From: Malachius bipustulatus
Lineage: Eukaryota > Arthropoda > Insecta > Coleoptera > Melyridae
Length of the DNA: 64,000 nucleotides
Assembly: GCA_910589415.1 (NCBI GenBank)
Contig: OU342630.1
Span: forward strand, 63,360,186 to 63,424,185
Direction of reading: 5' to 3'
Part shown: positions 9,742 to 20,096 of the stretch, piece after piece
Position numbering within the stretch: position 1 is the first letter of the stretch
Layout: every line of letters begins with the position of its first letter
Translations under genes and position numbers: made by a program
The notes under the pieces: generated by a model
What the model saw: the letters and a program-made list of their open reading frames with translations, nothing else
What the model was told of the DNA's origin: nothing
The model's database searches: none

Positions 9742-11648
9742 TTAGTCCGATTCGCTGCTACCTTCCGGTCTTTGCATGATGAAGTTAATTTTCATAATAA
9801 ACTCTTCACCTGGTTCTAGTTTACGTGTTTCCCGTGCTCTTCCGATCGAGATCGTAAACATTTTTTCCAGTTCGTCGGCGGCTAACCATCGTATATTCTT
9901 CTCATTCTGCGGCTTTGTCTCATCCTTGCAACGACTCCAAACGCGAACAGTCCTTGACATCGGCTTCTCTATTATCATGTTCCTGCCCTGCATCACGTGT
10001 TTCACCGTTATAATATCTCCATGGTGCTGGTATATCCTGCAATGAGATAATAAAAAATTTGGCGAAACAGTATTTTGATAAAAATTAGTAGGTAAATCTG
10101 AAAAATAATCAATCGTTGCTAATCAGTTTAAATATAGTCCAATAAAGTCTAAAAAGTCATACGTATCGATTAAGAATACACATCCTTTTGATAGTTCGAT
10201 TTATTTTGTTTCATGTACGTGTTTTTATAGTAACCGTCCAGTTTGTCTAAACACTCCATCCCGCAAAAATAAGTATACGTCAACATTGGTTTTGAATGAG
10301 AATTAAATGCACAACACAAAGAATAGAGTGTCATTACGTGAATAAATTTTATGTAGTTGTCAGTGGCTCTCAAACTGACGTAAGCGGTTCAATTCATTTT
10401 TTGAATGATTCCTTCAATAATAATTACGCTCGTTCACAACTTGACAATTAACTGTTTGACATTTTCTGGTGAAATTAAAAATATTAATTCGGACGGTTAG
10501 TAAGACGTCACATCTGACTTTTTAAAGTTAATCCTACTATATTATTATTTTAATGTCCGGCGGGCACTGAAATACATTTTTTATACAACCTTAAGACCAA
10601 CTGACTGCTTTGCGCAGACGCTTTATTCTAAATAGATTGTGAAACCTCACTTCGCGGCCGTCGTCAATGGCAACGACAGCGCTATACCATGAAATGTGTT
10701 TCAAACATGTAGGTAAATTTTATTTACTGGCAACAATGAAATTTATAAATTTGTGTTTTCAAAACACAATTGCAGATAATTTTTTTGTGTAAATTTTGGT
10801 CATGAAATCCTCCAGAGTCATCGAGATCGCTTTGCCTGGGTGGCGATTTTTCGCTCAGTACTCTCAAGAATGATTTCGCGGCCTTGTTATACAAATAATT
10901 TTCTAAGATATGAAGGAAAATATAGTTTGCCAGGCTTACGAATTTCAGTAGCTGCTTGATTTAAAAAAAAAATTACAAACTTTATTTACCTTTCGATAGG
11001 ATGTTGAATTATAACATCGGAATCTTGAACGGATAATTTGGTTGAGCTTTGTCCTGGATCGTTGTTATCGTATAGGCAGCCATCCAGGCCTTGGATCCGG
11101 ATATCTTTCACGTTCGGCACTTTGATATAAGCGAGCAGTAGGTAGTCGAATTTGAAGGCAAAATGCGGATCGGTGTTCATTAAAGTGATTTCAGAGTTGA
11201 GTCTCTTATCTAAGAGAGTAAGTTTCCAAATTATTTTGAACCTGTAAAGCGGAGCAATAATTATTGTGATTTAAGATTTGAGAAGCTCCAAATCTACTCA
11301 CTTATAACACCAATGCGACCTGGTATCGCAACTGTCGACCAGACTGAACACGGCCTGCACATCTCCTCGTTCCAACTTCGTCGGTCCCCTTTCTACTTTC
11401 CACAGGACCTGCCGTGCGAATCCGTGTTTGATCCCAAACTCCCAGTCGCCGAGCACGGGGAAAACATGCACGATTCCGCCCTTGGGGAAATGAAACTCGT
11501 CATACCAGGACCCGCGTCCGACGAACAGTTGTTCCTTGTTGTGGATTCGCCATGAGGTCACGATACCTCCCTGAAGGTTGACGGCGCACGACGTGTATTC
11601 CCCTCGATTGAGAACTATCACGTTGGACGATGAAAACCAACCGAACAT
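9742..11648 (-). CDS. Glucose-6-phosphate 1-epimerase-like (mutarotase family) protein, three exons, probable pseudoenzyme
   Basis: Active members of this cytosolic family interconvert alpha and beta hexose 6-phosphates. Exons are 11648-11302, 11241-10990 and 10036-9742. The junctions AA|GTGAGT...ACAG|G and AG|GTAAAT...GCAG|G keep one frame and give 297 residues, the usual family length. The N-terminal half is clear: GGIVTSW (28-33), KGGIVHVFPVLG (56-67) and KHGFAR (74-79); then YIKVPNV (154-160), GLDGC (167-171) and ERIYQH (199-204). Two active positions are lost. The HTY histidine is Leu152 (LLLAYIKV), and the C-terminal Glu of DDE..M..VE is Ser263 (ADELEKMFTIS). The TDR aspartate is Glu199 and the WNPW box is degraded. 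The frame is undamaged, so I read it as an expressed, probably non-catalytic sugar-phosphate-binding protein (inference). Met1 is the first Met before the conserved core. A TIR element lies 132 bp upstream of the start. Confidence 0.88.
10037..10989 (-). other. Second intron of the epimerase-like gene
   Basis: This 953-bp U2-type intron runs from GTAAAT at 10989 to TTGCAG at 10037 (minus strand). No gene or repeat is recognised inside; the frame at 10170-10373 has no motif. The first intron (11301-11242) is only 60 bp, a length common in insects. Confidence 0.8.
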
Positions 11649-11780
11649 GACTGACTGTGTTTGAGATGTTTGGGGTAGAAATAGAAATGGATAGGGCCGA
11701 CCATTTAAGATCTCGTAAAAGTTTTTATAGGAGATTGACGTGAGGACAATAATTTCTGTCAAATGGATGCCAAAAAATTA

Positions 11781-12556
11781 GGGTACCTGTATTACCGACA
11801 CTGACGCTTGCTAGGGTAGTGCATTCTCGAGCTGCGTTCAGTTTGCAGACTGTTGACACTTTTTGCTCTGTTCGGCTTTCGCACACTCCTTTGACACTTT
11901 TTGCTCCTTTCACTCGATTTTTCGAGTACAAGCAGGGGAGTCAAAAGGAGTATAGGTAACTCTAAACCGGCCCGTTTTTGAAAAAAAAAGACCTTAAGCG
12001 CCTTGAATTATAATGCAGGATTCTCACTGAAATAGACGCATTTGGTCGACGACACTGAGACAACGACATCTATTGGTTCGGGGACCTAACACCAAAATTA
12101 GTATGCGAATTGGGTTAATTTCTTCGATATCAATCTACACAACCCCGCTGAAGTAATTTTGACTGTAGTTTCATTTTATTGTTTAGAGTAAAGTGAACGA
12201 AAGTAATTGTTTAAATCGTTTGTTAGGTCCGCCCCGAAACGCTAGATGGCATTATTTTCGCCGCTTTAGTTTCCTGTAGCTTATAGGGTATTTGTCCTCA
12301 CTGTGCGCTATTCAATCTCACTGCGAGTTTACAAGCCGCACTCACCTTCGGTAGAACTAAAAGTTAACTGCAAAAAATGTCAGTTTTTTCATGAACGTAT
12401 ACAACCGTCTATAAAAATTCATACAATTTGTTATTATAAGTCGGCGTGTTTTCTAAACATGGTCAACTGTTGCTGCGTTAGAGGATGTTTCAACGATAAA
12501 AAGCGCCAGTGTCGGTAATAAAGGTATACTCTATCAGTGTCGGTAATACAGGTACC
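11781..12556. mobile_element. TIR element with 25-bp perfect ends, 776 bp
   Basis: The left end GGGTACCTGTATTACCGACA (11781) extends to at least 24 bp and is exactly inverted at the right (TGTCGGTAATACAGGTACCC, to 12556). TA flanks both sides, which suggests a TA target duplication. The interior holds a short open stretch beginning at 12459 that resembles the start of a THAP zinc finger, but no transposase. A related terminus sits at 2386-2440. Its left end lies about 130 bp upstream of the start codon of the epimerase-like gene, so it probably overlaps that gene's promoter or 5' UTR. Confidence 0.85.
12459..12518 (+). pseudogene. Possible THAP-domain start fragment
   Basis: From the ATG at 12459 the frame reads MVNCCCVRGCFNDKK before running into the element's terminal repeat and stopping. 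The CCxxGCxN arrangement after a short N-terminus is how many THAP DNA-binding domains begin, and P-type transposases carry such a domain. The remaining THAP motifs are absent. With 19 residues this is only suggestive. Confidence 0.3.
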
Positions 12557-13618
12557 CTACAAAAAATGAGTTTGAAGATAATGGATTACGTATTTTTTTA
12601 TTATTATTCCTTTAAACTTTTCGAAACGGTACCAGCAGAGCATATCGTTGCTCCTGTTTTTGTTATTTAACTATTATATAATATATTGCATTGTTAATTG
12701 TCTGGCATTTATATAAGATAACGTTGTCCATTAAAATTATCAAGTACAACAATTAGTTGCATCGTTTGAAATTAACCACACAGTAAATAAATATGGAACT
12801 TAGTGTTGTAAAATTTCCCTTCTGTTCAGGAAATTTCCTTTTGAAAAGAAACGTTTCTGTAATGTAATAATGTCGTTATTGGCTACTCGTGCTCTAGCTC
12901 TAATAGTAGTGACTAATGTTCTGTTTGGAAATGTCATCGAACGGCAAATTTGAGGAGCGGCATGATTGATGACTTCGTTTCGTTGTCGAATTCAAAGAGA
13001 AAATCGTTCCGTATAAATGCCAAAAATACTGAAGGCGAAATAATAATTGTTTCAAGGTCTGACTTTGGAATTTTGTAATGTGCATTAGCCAGATCGGGCG
13101 CTTTTTACGTGTTGTTCTATAATAAAAAATAAAAAAATACGAGGGAGAAAAATATTCATTCTCCATCATAAATTGTAATGTTTATTTGAAGCTTTATTAC
13201 TTCTAGTATTCGCAGAAATAATGCCTTTTTTATGTAAAAGTTGAAAATTCAGTGCTCTTATTTTATCTACTCGGTAAAGTTTTTTAGCGAAACGTTTGAC
13301 AACCTCGCAAACTATTATTCTATTTTCTATCAACAAAACACAACTTGTTAAAATTCTTGACTAGCTGCTCAATTTGATGGGGGCCATCTGTTTTCCCCAG
13401 CGACGTTTGGACTGCCATATAGTGACGTGGATACATACTTGTAAAAAATTAGCTTATTGTGGCGTAACCATAATCCTTGGGAAGGTCTCCTGTGCATTTT
13501 AAATCTAATATTTTATTTAAGTGGTTGTAGGTAAACATAGAAAACTTTCTTGAGCAATTTTCTCATGAGAATGTAGTTTTTTTTAATACCTACTTGATAC
13601 AGTTTTCTTTTTTTTCAG
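12557..13618. other. Sequence upstream of the hnRNP L exon
   Basis: This is probably hnRNP L intron. The last bases before 13619 form a strong U2-type acceptor (a pyrimidine tract, then CAG at 13616-13618). No upstream RRM exon, RNA or repeat was recognised here. Confidence 0.5.
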
Positions 13619-13704
13619 GAAGTACTTCACACAATATGTCAGCCCAGTGGACAAGTGCTCAGGATTGTGATATTCAAGAAAAACGGAGTCCAGGCCATGG
13701 TTGA
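13619..13704 (+). CDS. sm: hnRNP L (smooth) exon, RRM2 part 1
   Basis: hnRNP L proteins are nuclear RNA-binding splicing regulators that recognise CA-rich RNA through several RRM domains. This 86-nt exon follows a strong acceptor (TTTTTTCAG) and reads EVLHTICQPSGQVLRIVIF then KKNGVQAMV, ending with two bases of a Glu codon. That matches the helix 1 to strand 3 part of hnRNP L RRM2, where family members carry VLYTICNPCG and RKNGVQAMVEF. The donor is not GT: the exon is followed directly by ATATCCTTT. The Glu codon is completed by the first base of the exon at 18872, and the joined sequence continues the same RRM without gap. The symbol is that of the Drosophila ortholog. Confidence 0.92.
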
Positions 13705-13713
13705 ATATCCTTT
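13705..13713 (+). promoter_or_regulatory. U12-type 5' splice site ATATCCTTT
   Basis: This matches the minor-spliceosome AT-AC donor consensus at every position and follows the coding sequence GTT GA of the hnRNP L exon. In other systems such donors pair with U11 and U6atac snRNAs. Confidence 0.92.
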
Positions 13714-14928
13714 ATTATACAAAATGAAAATACATCACTTTCTATAGGCTTAATTCCGCTCGGTAAAAAAGGTAAAAGATGCGAACTGGTCGTTGAAAAT
13801 TTGGCCTAACTTTTCCTGTTTTCATTTTATGACTTTATACCCTAAAGGTAGTTCGTGAAAAAAACATCTTAATATTCAAGAATTCCGCTATACGGTAACT
13901 AGCTTGTTGACATCGAACTAAAACTTCAATATCACACAAATAATGTACCTATACCTAATAGAGAAATAGAGAAAAAATTATGAATAATAATACTTATAAA
14001 CATTGCAAATACGTAGATCAAACGGTATTATGTTTATTTGACAAATTTCCATTGATAATAGTACCTAATGTTTAACACAAAATAATCGAATTCGAATCAT
14101 TAGTGCAAGACTCCATATTCACGATACAGAATTTGCATACAGTTTGTTGTGTAACGGTCATTAATTACCTGCATGGAGTATTAATAGATTGAGCAGATTA
14201 GAATTCCTTTGTGGAGTATACTCTAGGACCTAATTTATACATGCCCAGTAAATTATATAACAGTAAATAAGCCAATATAATGCATACGCATGGGTGGACG
14301 AATATTTGAGTATTTCAGTAAATTGGAAAACCTCATCAGGTAGTCTCTGTACGTCATGTTGTAAAAAAAAGAGTCAACGTTTACTATGCAGTTATAAGCC
14401 TAACGGCTTAATAAGTGTTAGGGACTAAATTATGCACTTTCATGTTTACTGAAAAATGTATAAAAATACATACAATTTACTATAATAACCCACACTTTGT
14501 AACAAGCTCATGATATATTTATATCAATTTTTTTCGTTCATTTGCTGGTATCGACGCTGGTATGTTCTTACTTTTTATTTTCATCGGAAATACCAGAAAT
14601 ATCATGTTTTGCATTGATTATCATTAAATTTCAATGGCATGTGTGGTTCACATAGAAGGTGAACCACGATAAAAATGACGAAAAAAATAATTTCGGGATA
14701 TCTTTCCAAGTTTAGAATTGAGCAATAGCAGCTTATAGTTCTAAAAGAATCAAATAAACGTCTCCCAGTGATATTTTTGGATTTTTGACCCGGCAGTGGT
14801 AGCAGCTCGAAAATAATTAAATAAATTAAATGGAGTTATACAGCTTTAGCATTATAATGAAATGGAAATAAGATAACTATCGATGACCTAATTAAATTAA
14901 TTTGAAAAAAAAGATAAATTGTTAGGTA

Positions 14929-16818
14929 TAGTCCAGTGCATTTGGAAGTCAACCCAAAAATTTCAGACACATTTTTTTCTTTTTCGAAAGGGTCTTAACC
15001 CTGATTTTTCGCATTGTCCAAATTGCCTCGTCCGCCGCCATCTTGGATTATGTTTTTTTTTCAATCTCTCATATCTCGCGTTCTGATCATCCCACGGCAA
15101 TCGTTTTTCAGCAAATTTCTCAATGTACTGGTACAAAGTTATTAGCATTCAAAGTTCAAACTGTTTTGCCAAAAGTACTTCCGCCCGGTTCGTCCACGCG
15201 TAGCTCTTTTCCATCAGTGCATTTGAGACCCTCATCGACGGTTTACTAATATAAACTAGACTGAATTTCCAGTACCTATTAAAAAAAAACATACCGATTG
15301 GTTGATTCCTCGTCCTCCTTTCCACGCGCGAAGTCGCACTGTTTATTACGGTGCTATACTTTGAAGCCTTTAATATTCGCGCGTCGCGCTGTGGCACGGT
15401 TGCGCTGTATTTCTTGCTTTTGTAACGAATATATGCAAATTATGAGATCAAAGCCATATTCGTTAAGTCTGTACTAAGGACACTCGTTTTAATTTAATTT
15501 TTAGGTATTCAGGTATATTTTATAGGTGTTTTTTAAAGGGGGATTCTTGCTCTGTAGAGTGGCACGGCAACATGACGCGCCCTTTATAAATAAATATTTA
15601 TACGAGATACATCACTTACATTTCAAGCAACTAAGGAAAAAATCCGATCATCGTTTTCGACGGTTATCCTGAAGATGGTTAGAACTCGAGCACAAAAATC
15701 GCCGAAAGACCCGGGCAGGTAAAAGGTGGACGAGCAATCGATATTATTTTCAGCGAGTTCACTTTTTCGTTTTCGAAGACATCGCAAAAACAATTTCTGG
15801 CCAACGAGCTCAATAAAAAAAATTCTTCGCGATGTTAAAGAAGCCCTTGAACAATGTTGGATTCGAAGTGAGACAGGCTTGGGAGAATGACGTGGTGGAC
15901 ATCGTTAGAATGGCAATTGAAGTGGCTCCAAGATTTGATTCCGCCATAATCGTGGGAGAGGACACGGATCTGCTCGTGCTCGAAAATGTATTTTCGAACA
16001 GCGTCACGTACTTTTCATGTGTCGACATCGTGTCTGCTATCTGCGGAGTGGGAACAAATAAATTACATTAGAAAAAATGTTTACCTTCGAGAAAGAATAA
16101 TTTCGGAAAGTCACCCCCGGACAGAATAACATTGCTGCAACTGGGGGAGAGTGTGTGGATTGCACTGTACGGAAGGAAAGAATCCGATGCTTCATTTATC
16201 AATTCAGATATAAATTGTGTGCATGTTCAGGTCTCAAAACAATCTGAAAAAACTTAAATCGGAAAAAAGTTAAAAGAATTTGAGGAAAGTCAAAAAATCT
16301 TGCCGAGAAATTTCTTAAATCGTACATTCTAACCAAAAATGTCTTTGGAATAAATCTGAGTATCTTAAAATTTAAGTAAAATACGTGTTCTTAGCATATT
16401 TGATTTAACGAACATGTCCTGTATCTTAATTAATTTGCGTTATTATAGTAGTTACAAAAGCGAGAAATGCAGCGCGAACCGCGAACGTGTCACAGCGCGA
16501 GGCGCGAGTATTAGAGGCTTCAAAGTAGCACGGTAAGTCATAAACAGCGCAACTGTTAGCGTGAATTGGCGGGCAAAGATTTTTTTCCAAATACTGAAAA
16601 TTGAGTCTATTTTAAATTCTTATTAGGCCTCAAATGCACTGGTAAAGAGCTACGCCCGGAGAAACCGGGAGGAAGAACTTTCGGCAAAGCACTTTGAACT
16701 TTGGATGCTAATAACTTGTTACCAGTCTCCAAGTCTCCATCGAAGACCCACTAAGATCACCAAAAAATAGGAAAATATATCTGAAATTTTTGGGTCAACT
16801 CCCAAATGCACTGGACTA
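14929..16818. mobile_element. Long-TIR DNA transposon, 1.9 kb, with decayed coding region
   Basis: The ends TAGTCCAGTGCATTTGG and CCAAATGCACTGGACTA are flanked by TA on each side (14927-14928 and 16819-16820). The inverted arms extend for some 350-490 bp. For example, ACTGGTACAAAGTTATTAGC at 15127 pairs with the segment near 16700-16725, and the CG-rich block near 15380-15400 pairs with that near 16480-16500. Between the arms lies a broken protein-coding region (15640-16071). A terminus-like CTGGACTATAAAG also occurs at 48123. It sits inside the hnRNP L U12 intron. Confidence 0.85.
15640..16071 (+). pseudogene. Decayed element-borne protein with DAD / GEDTDLLVL-type motifs
   Basis: The reading starts IIVFDGYPEDG and is broken by TAG at 15679-15681. 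It continues NSSTKIAERPGQVKG, then DIIFSEF and SQKQFLANELNKK, and is shifted at an A8 run near 15812-15822. It ends with GFEVRQAWENDVVDIV and IIVGEDTDLLVL. From memory, the order FDGY, STK, FL-N-NK, then an acidic DAD-like helix and GEDTDLLVLL is seen in a widespread uncharacterised family of repeat-associated animal proteins that may have a PIN/FEN-like nuclease fold. I cannot verify this here. Position inside a TIR element supports a transposon origin. One stop and one frameshift make it inactive. Confidence 0.55.
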
Positions 16819-17982
16819 TAAAGGCAATACGAGCTATAGGCTTCCATAAAAATAAGTCAATTATTTCAAAATAAGACGAACGATGAAGAACGTTCTATCT
16901 TTCTACTGAAATTCTCCTTAAAATGGTGTCTTGAGGTAGCGGGTGCTATTTGAAATTCTCAAAATATTGGTGCATGGCTGAGAGTGAGAGGGAAAAACCT
17001 AAAATTCATTAGATATCAATTTTAAACTTTCTTCTTGATATCTAAATAGACCAGCCTGGTTCAGAAAAAATCATGTTAATATAGGTTAAGGGTTGATACT
17101 TTTGGAATGAACACAATCTATAAAACTGGCTACAGAACTCTAAGTAAATGCAAGCACTTGCGATCAATTTTTTATTTGACAGCCAGGATAAGTAATTAAT
17201 TAAAGAAAGGGAAAAAAGTATGGGATTGTTATTATATATGGTTTTAATATTATTATCGTTGCCTTGTGTCTTGTCAGCTGTAGAACCCTGCAACTCTTCT
17301 CCTCGTTTTTCTAATAAAAGGTCGCGTGCGACGTGTTTTTCCGGGCTCATCAAGAAATGCAGTGGCGTAGTCTGAAAATGTCTGGTACCTATTATTTTTA
17401 TTCCTGCTGCATGATCAATTTAACGATAATAAATATAGGACAGTACAAACGTGTCCTTCAGGCTGATATTTCCACTGGTTTGGATTTTGCTACTAATAAA
17501 AAAGTCATTTTAAACCACTGTCAAAAATAGGCCAGTCTCGTTTCGTATAATGCAGATATGTAATATTATTTCATAACATTTCCTGTGTCGAACCTCAAGC
17601 CCTATTGAATTATGTTGTACATTTATTAGGGCTGTATTAACATCAATTATTAGACATTAATTAGACCTGGCGGTTCCCAGACCTATCTCACGATAACTTA
17701 ATTATTATTTGCTAATTACCCTAGCAATTAAGAAGCATTATTGGCCAGATATGTTTACAATTATTCAGGTTATTATCAGGATGCCAATATTTGCTCAATT
17801 GCGGATTAATAAAAAGGTGCATACCTACTTAATGATGTTTTAGGTAATTTTTTCTTCATTAGCTTCTTTTTCATATAAAATTTGCTAGTGTGTTTTTTCC
17901 GATACCTACCTAGTAAATTTTTACTTTTTTTTTATTCTTTTTCAATTTGCGATACTTTTAATCACGAACTAATACTAAGTTT
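16819..17982. other. Intronic stretch, nothing recognised
   Basis: AT-rich part of the U12 intron. The frames at 17042-17353 and 17333-17530 have no motifs. Confidence 0.4.
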
Positions 17983-18186
17983 TTAAAGCTGGAAAAATCC
18001 TTCTCCATTTATAAATTGGCCACTACGATCATGGAGAGCAGAAACTTTGATTTTACTTGCACTAGAGTCGTGCTCGCCTGCATGAATTCCCTGTTCAGTT
18101 CCGCCTATGACGCGTTCATTAATTAGCTCGATGAAATTCTGAGTGGCTTGGAGGAATATTTTATAATTAGTTCTTGTTCTGTTCAA
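17983..18186 (-). CDS. Unassigned coding-like stretch (possible terminal exon)
   Basis: This minus-strand frame is less AT-rich than its flanks and has a balanced, protein-like composition (for example IELINERVIGGTEQGIHAGE, then ALHDRSGQFING). It ends in a TAA at 17983-17985. Possible acceptors are ...TTGAACAG near 18180 and ...CCTCCAAG near 18152. I do not recognise the family and found no companion exon. It lies antisense within the hnRNP L U12 intron. It could be a terminal exon, a transposon fragment or chance. Confidence 0.3.
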   Translation of the reverse strand: MNRTRTNYKIFLQATQNFIELINERVIGGTEQGIHAGEHDSSASKIKVSALHDRSGQFINGEGFFQL

Positions 18187-18852
18187 TTATTTATTTCAAT
18201 TAGCTTAATGCGGTGATTAAAATCGCAGGGCTTCCAGATTTGTTTGCAGAGGTCCGGTCCCCTTTTGTCCTCTCTTGCTCTTGGTAAAAATTTAATTACG
18301 ACATAATCGGGGTTTTACGAAAGTTCTTGATGAACGGCAGGAATTGATAATTCTGTTTGATGAAGTTTTAAACAATAGCAAAAACGTTTTCTTGGGCCTA
18401 TTAAGCTTTAAATTTACACAGGCTTTGTTTTGTAACTTTTAGGGCTTCCACAATATAAAGCTTGCATGATAATCTAACTTTCGTGTCTTGATAATTTTCT
18501 ATTTAGCCTTTATTAAAGGTAAACATAAAATACGTTTTTGTTTATTTTATTTATTAATTATTTTAATAGGTCAGGGTCGCCAATTCTTTTTTTCCTGGGG
18601 CATGGATAGTCAATATTTATTGGCTGGTTCTCAAACTGTTATTTGCGTTTTTGAGTACAATCGGTTTCAATTATTCAAGTGAAATAACGTACGTATGTTG
18701 AGAACCGCTGAATCTGTGTCTTTAAAATCTTTCACTGAACTAGAACTATTTATTATTTTAGATAGTATTATACAATAACGTGATTAACCTTTGGCTTAAA
18801 ACTAGCAATTCTATAACGACTTACTATTTGATTATGACATATAATTGGATTG
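18187..18852. other. 3' part of the U12 intron, nothing recognised
   Basis: AT-rich. No gene or repeat is recognised before the branch site. Confidence 0.4.
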
Positions 18853-18871
18853 TTTCCTTAACACTGAACAC
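18853..18871 (+). promoter_or_regulatory. U12-type branch site and AC acceptor
   Basis: TTTCCTTAAC at 18853-18862 matches the U12 branch-site consensus (TTCCTTAAC). The presumed branch A is 18861 and the intron ends AC at 18870-18871, 10 nt downstream, inside the narrow spacing typical of minor-class introns. No polypyrimidine tract or AG is present, as expected for this class. Confidence 0.9.
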
Positions 18872-18968
18872 GTTCGAAAGCATAGAAGCGGCAGTGAGGG
18901 CCAAGGAAGCTTTGAACGGCGCCGACATCTACTCTGGATGCTGTACGTTGAAAATCGACTTCGCCAAG
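18872..18968 (+). CDS. sm: hnRNP L (smooth) exon, RRM2 part 2
   Basis: The 97-nt exon begins with the last base of a split Glu codon and reads FESIEAAVRAKEALNG, then ADIYSGCCTLKIDFAK. This is the helix 2 to strand 4 end of hnRNP L RRM2; the NGADIYSGCCTLKI signature is highly conserved in the family. It is followed by a normal U2-type donor (AAG|GTGAGT) in phase 0. The next expected residues (a PTRLNV-like start) were not found downstream in this window, so the following intron may be very long or the exon may have been missed. Confidence 0.93.
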
Positions 18969-20096
18969 GTGAGTTGTCAAAATCATTTTAAACATACGGT
19001 TTATTTTTAAGTTGATGTCTACATCAATAAATCACTTATCTAGTTTAGTTATTATTTATTAATAGATGGACGAGAAGGTTTCGCTCAAGAGTATATTAAG
19101 AGGTTTTTAATCCGTTCTCGAGTGGTAATTTTTTGCTGAATTTGACAGGTATATCAGACGGACATTATTCTGTTTTCCTATTCCTGTTTTTGGACTTAAA
19201 CCAGTCATTTTGGGAGCTTTGTGGGATTCATCTTATATCGAGGTAAAACTAATTGCGTATTCTAAAGCATTTTTCAAGACGAGCTTTTCGAATAAACACA
19301 ATCTGAACGGCTCGAAACTGGTAAAAATATTTTACCCATAATTTGTTTCTAACTGGAACGGTCATTGGATGAAAATTTGATTTATTTAATGTTTTTACTA
19401 TGTATAGAAATAATTCAAACAATGAAGTAATTTTAAATGAAAAATTATAGGAGGGGGGGGGGGTTACAAAATTTCATTTATGTTAAATTAAAAAAATCAA
19501 CAACATATTATAATGAATATTTTATTGAAATATTCCTAGAGGAATTATTGTATTTTTATGACATTTCTGTCAGTGCATAAATGAATACTTATAAAACTTT
19601 TACAGAACAATAAAAATTCTTTAAAATATAGGTAGGTAAGGTATTAAAAAAACAACATTCTGAGTAGCTACCTAGAAAATTAATTGCGTACTTTAATGAG
19701 GTGGTGGTTGTGGTATATGAATGTTGAGACGGTGAAAGGTTTTCTGTCATACAGAATTCGTTTCTTGGAATCCTATTAATTTAAAACCTCATTACTGATT
19801 TCTGTAATAAGAAAAATAATGAACGTCGTAATTCCATATACTTCAAAATAATGCCTCCTTAACTTCGAGACGTGGTGAAGGGATTTTCATCAAAACGAGT
19901 CTTTTCTTCTAAATTATCATTAATATTAAATATGCCTACTGTTAATAAACTGTAAAAAGTTAATAAATAAATGAGTTAATAAATTAAATGAATAATAATA
20001 CTTAAAATGCGATAAACCGTCTTAAATTTTTTATACCGAATATTATAGTATTAAGTATAAAAAAAAGAACACCGGTTTGCATCGGCAGACCGTCCC
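18969..20096. other. Intronic stretch after the hnRNP L exon
   Basis: Starts with the donor GTGAGT. AT-rich, with a long G run near 19453-19463. No gene or element boundaries are recognised. Confidence 0.4.

Larger units (their letters stand above)
13705..18871 (+). other. U12-type (AT-AC) intron of hnRNP L, 5,167 bp
   Basis: The intron starts ATATCCTTT, the full U12-type donor consensus for AT-AC introns. It has the branch site TTTCCTTAAC at 18853-18862, and it ends AC at 18870-18871, 10 nt after the presumed branch adenosine. Joining at these points completes a split Glu codon (GA|G) and restores the conserved VQAMVE-F reading of RRM2. There is no AG between 18806 and 18878, so a conventional acceptor cannot join the same residues. 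It contains the DNA element 14929-16818 and an unassigned minus-strand coding-like stretch (17983-18186). The remainder is AT-rich without recognised content. Confidence 0.92.

Noticed and set aside
18879..18880. AG as a conventional acceptor for the hnRNP L exon
   Set aside because: Using it would remove the conserved F-E-S residues just upstream and leave the U12 branch site and split Glu codon unexplained.
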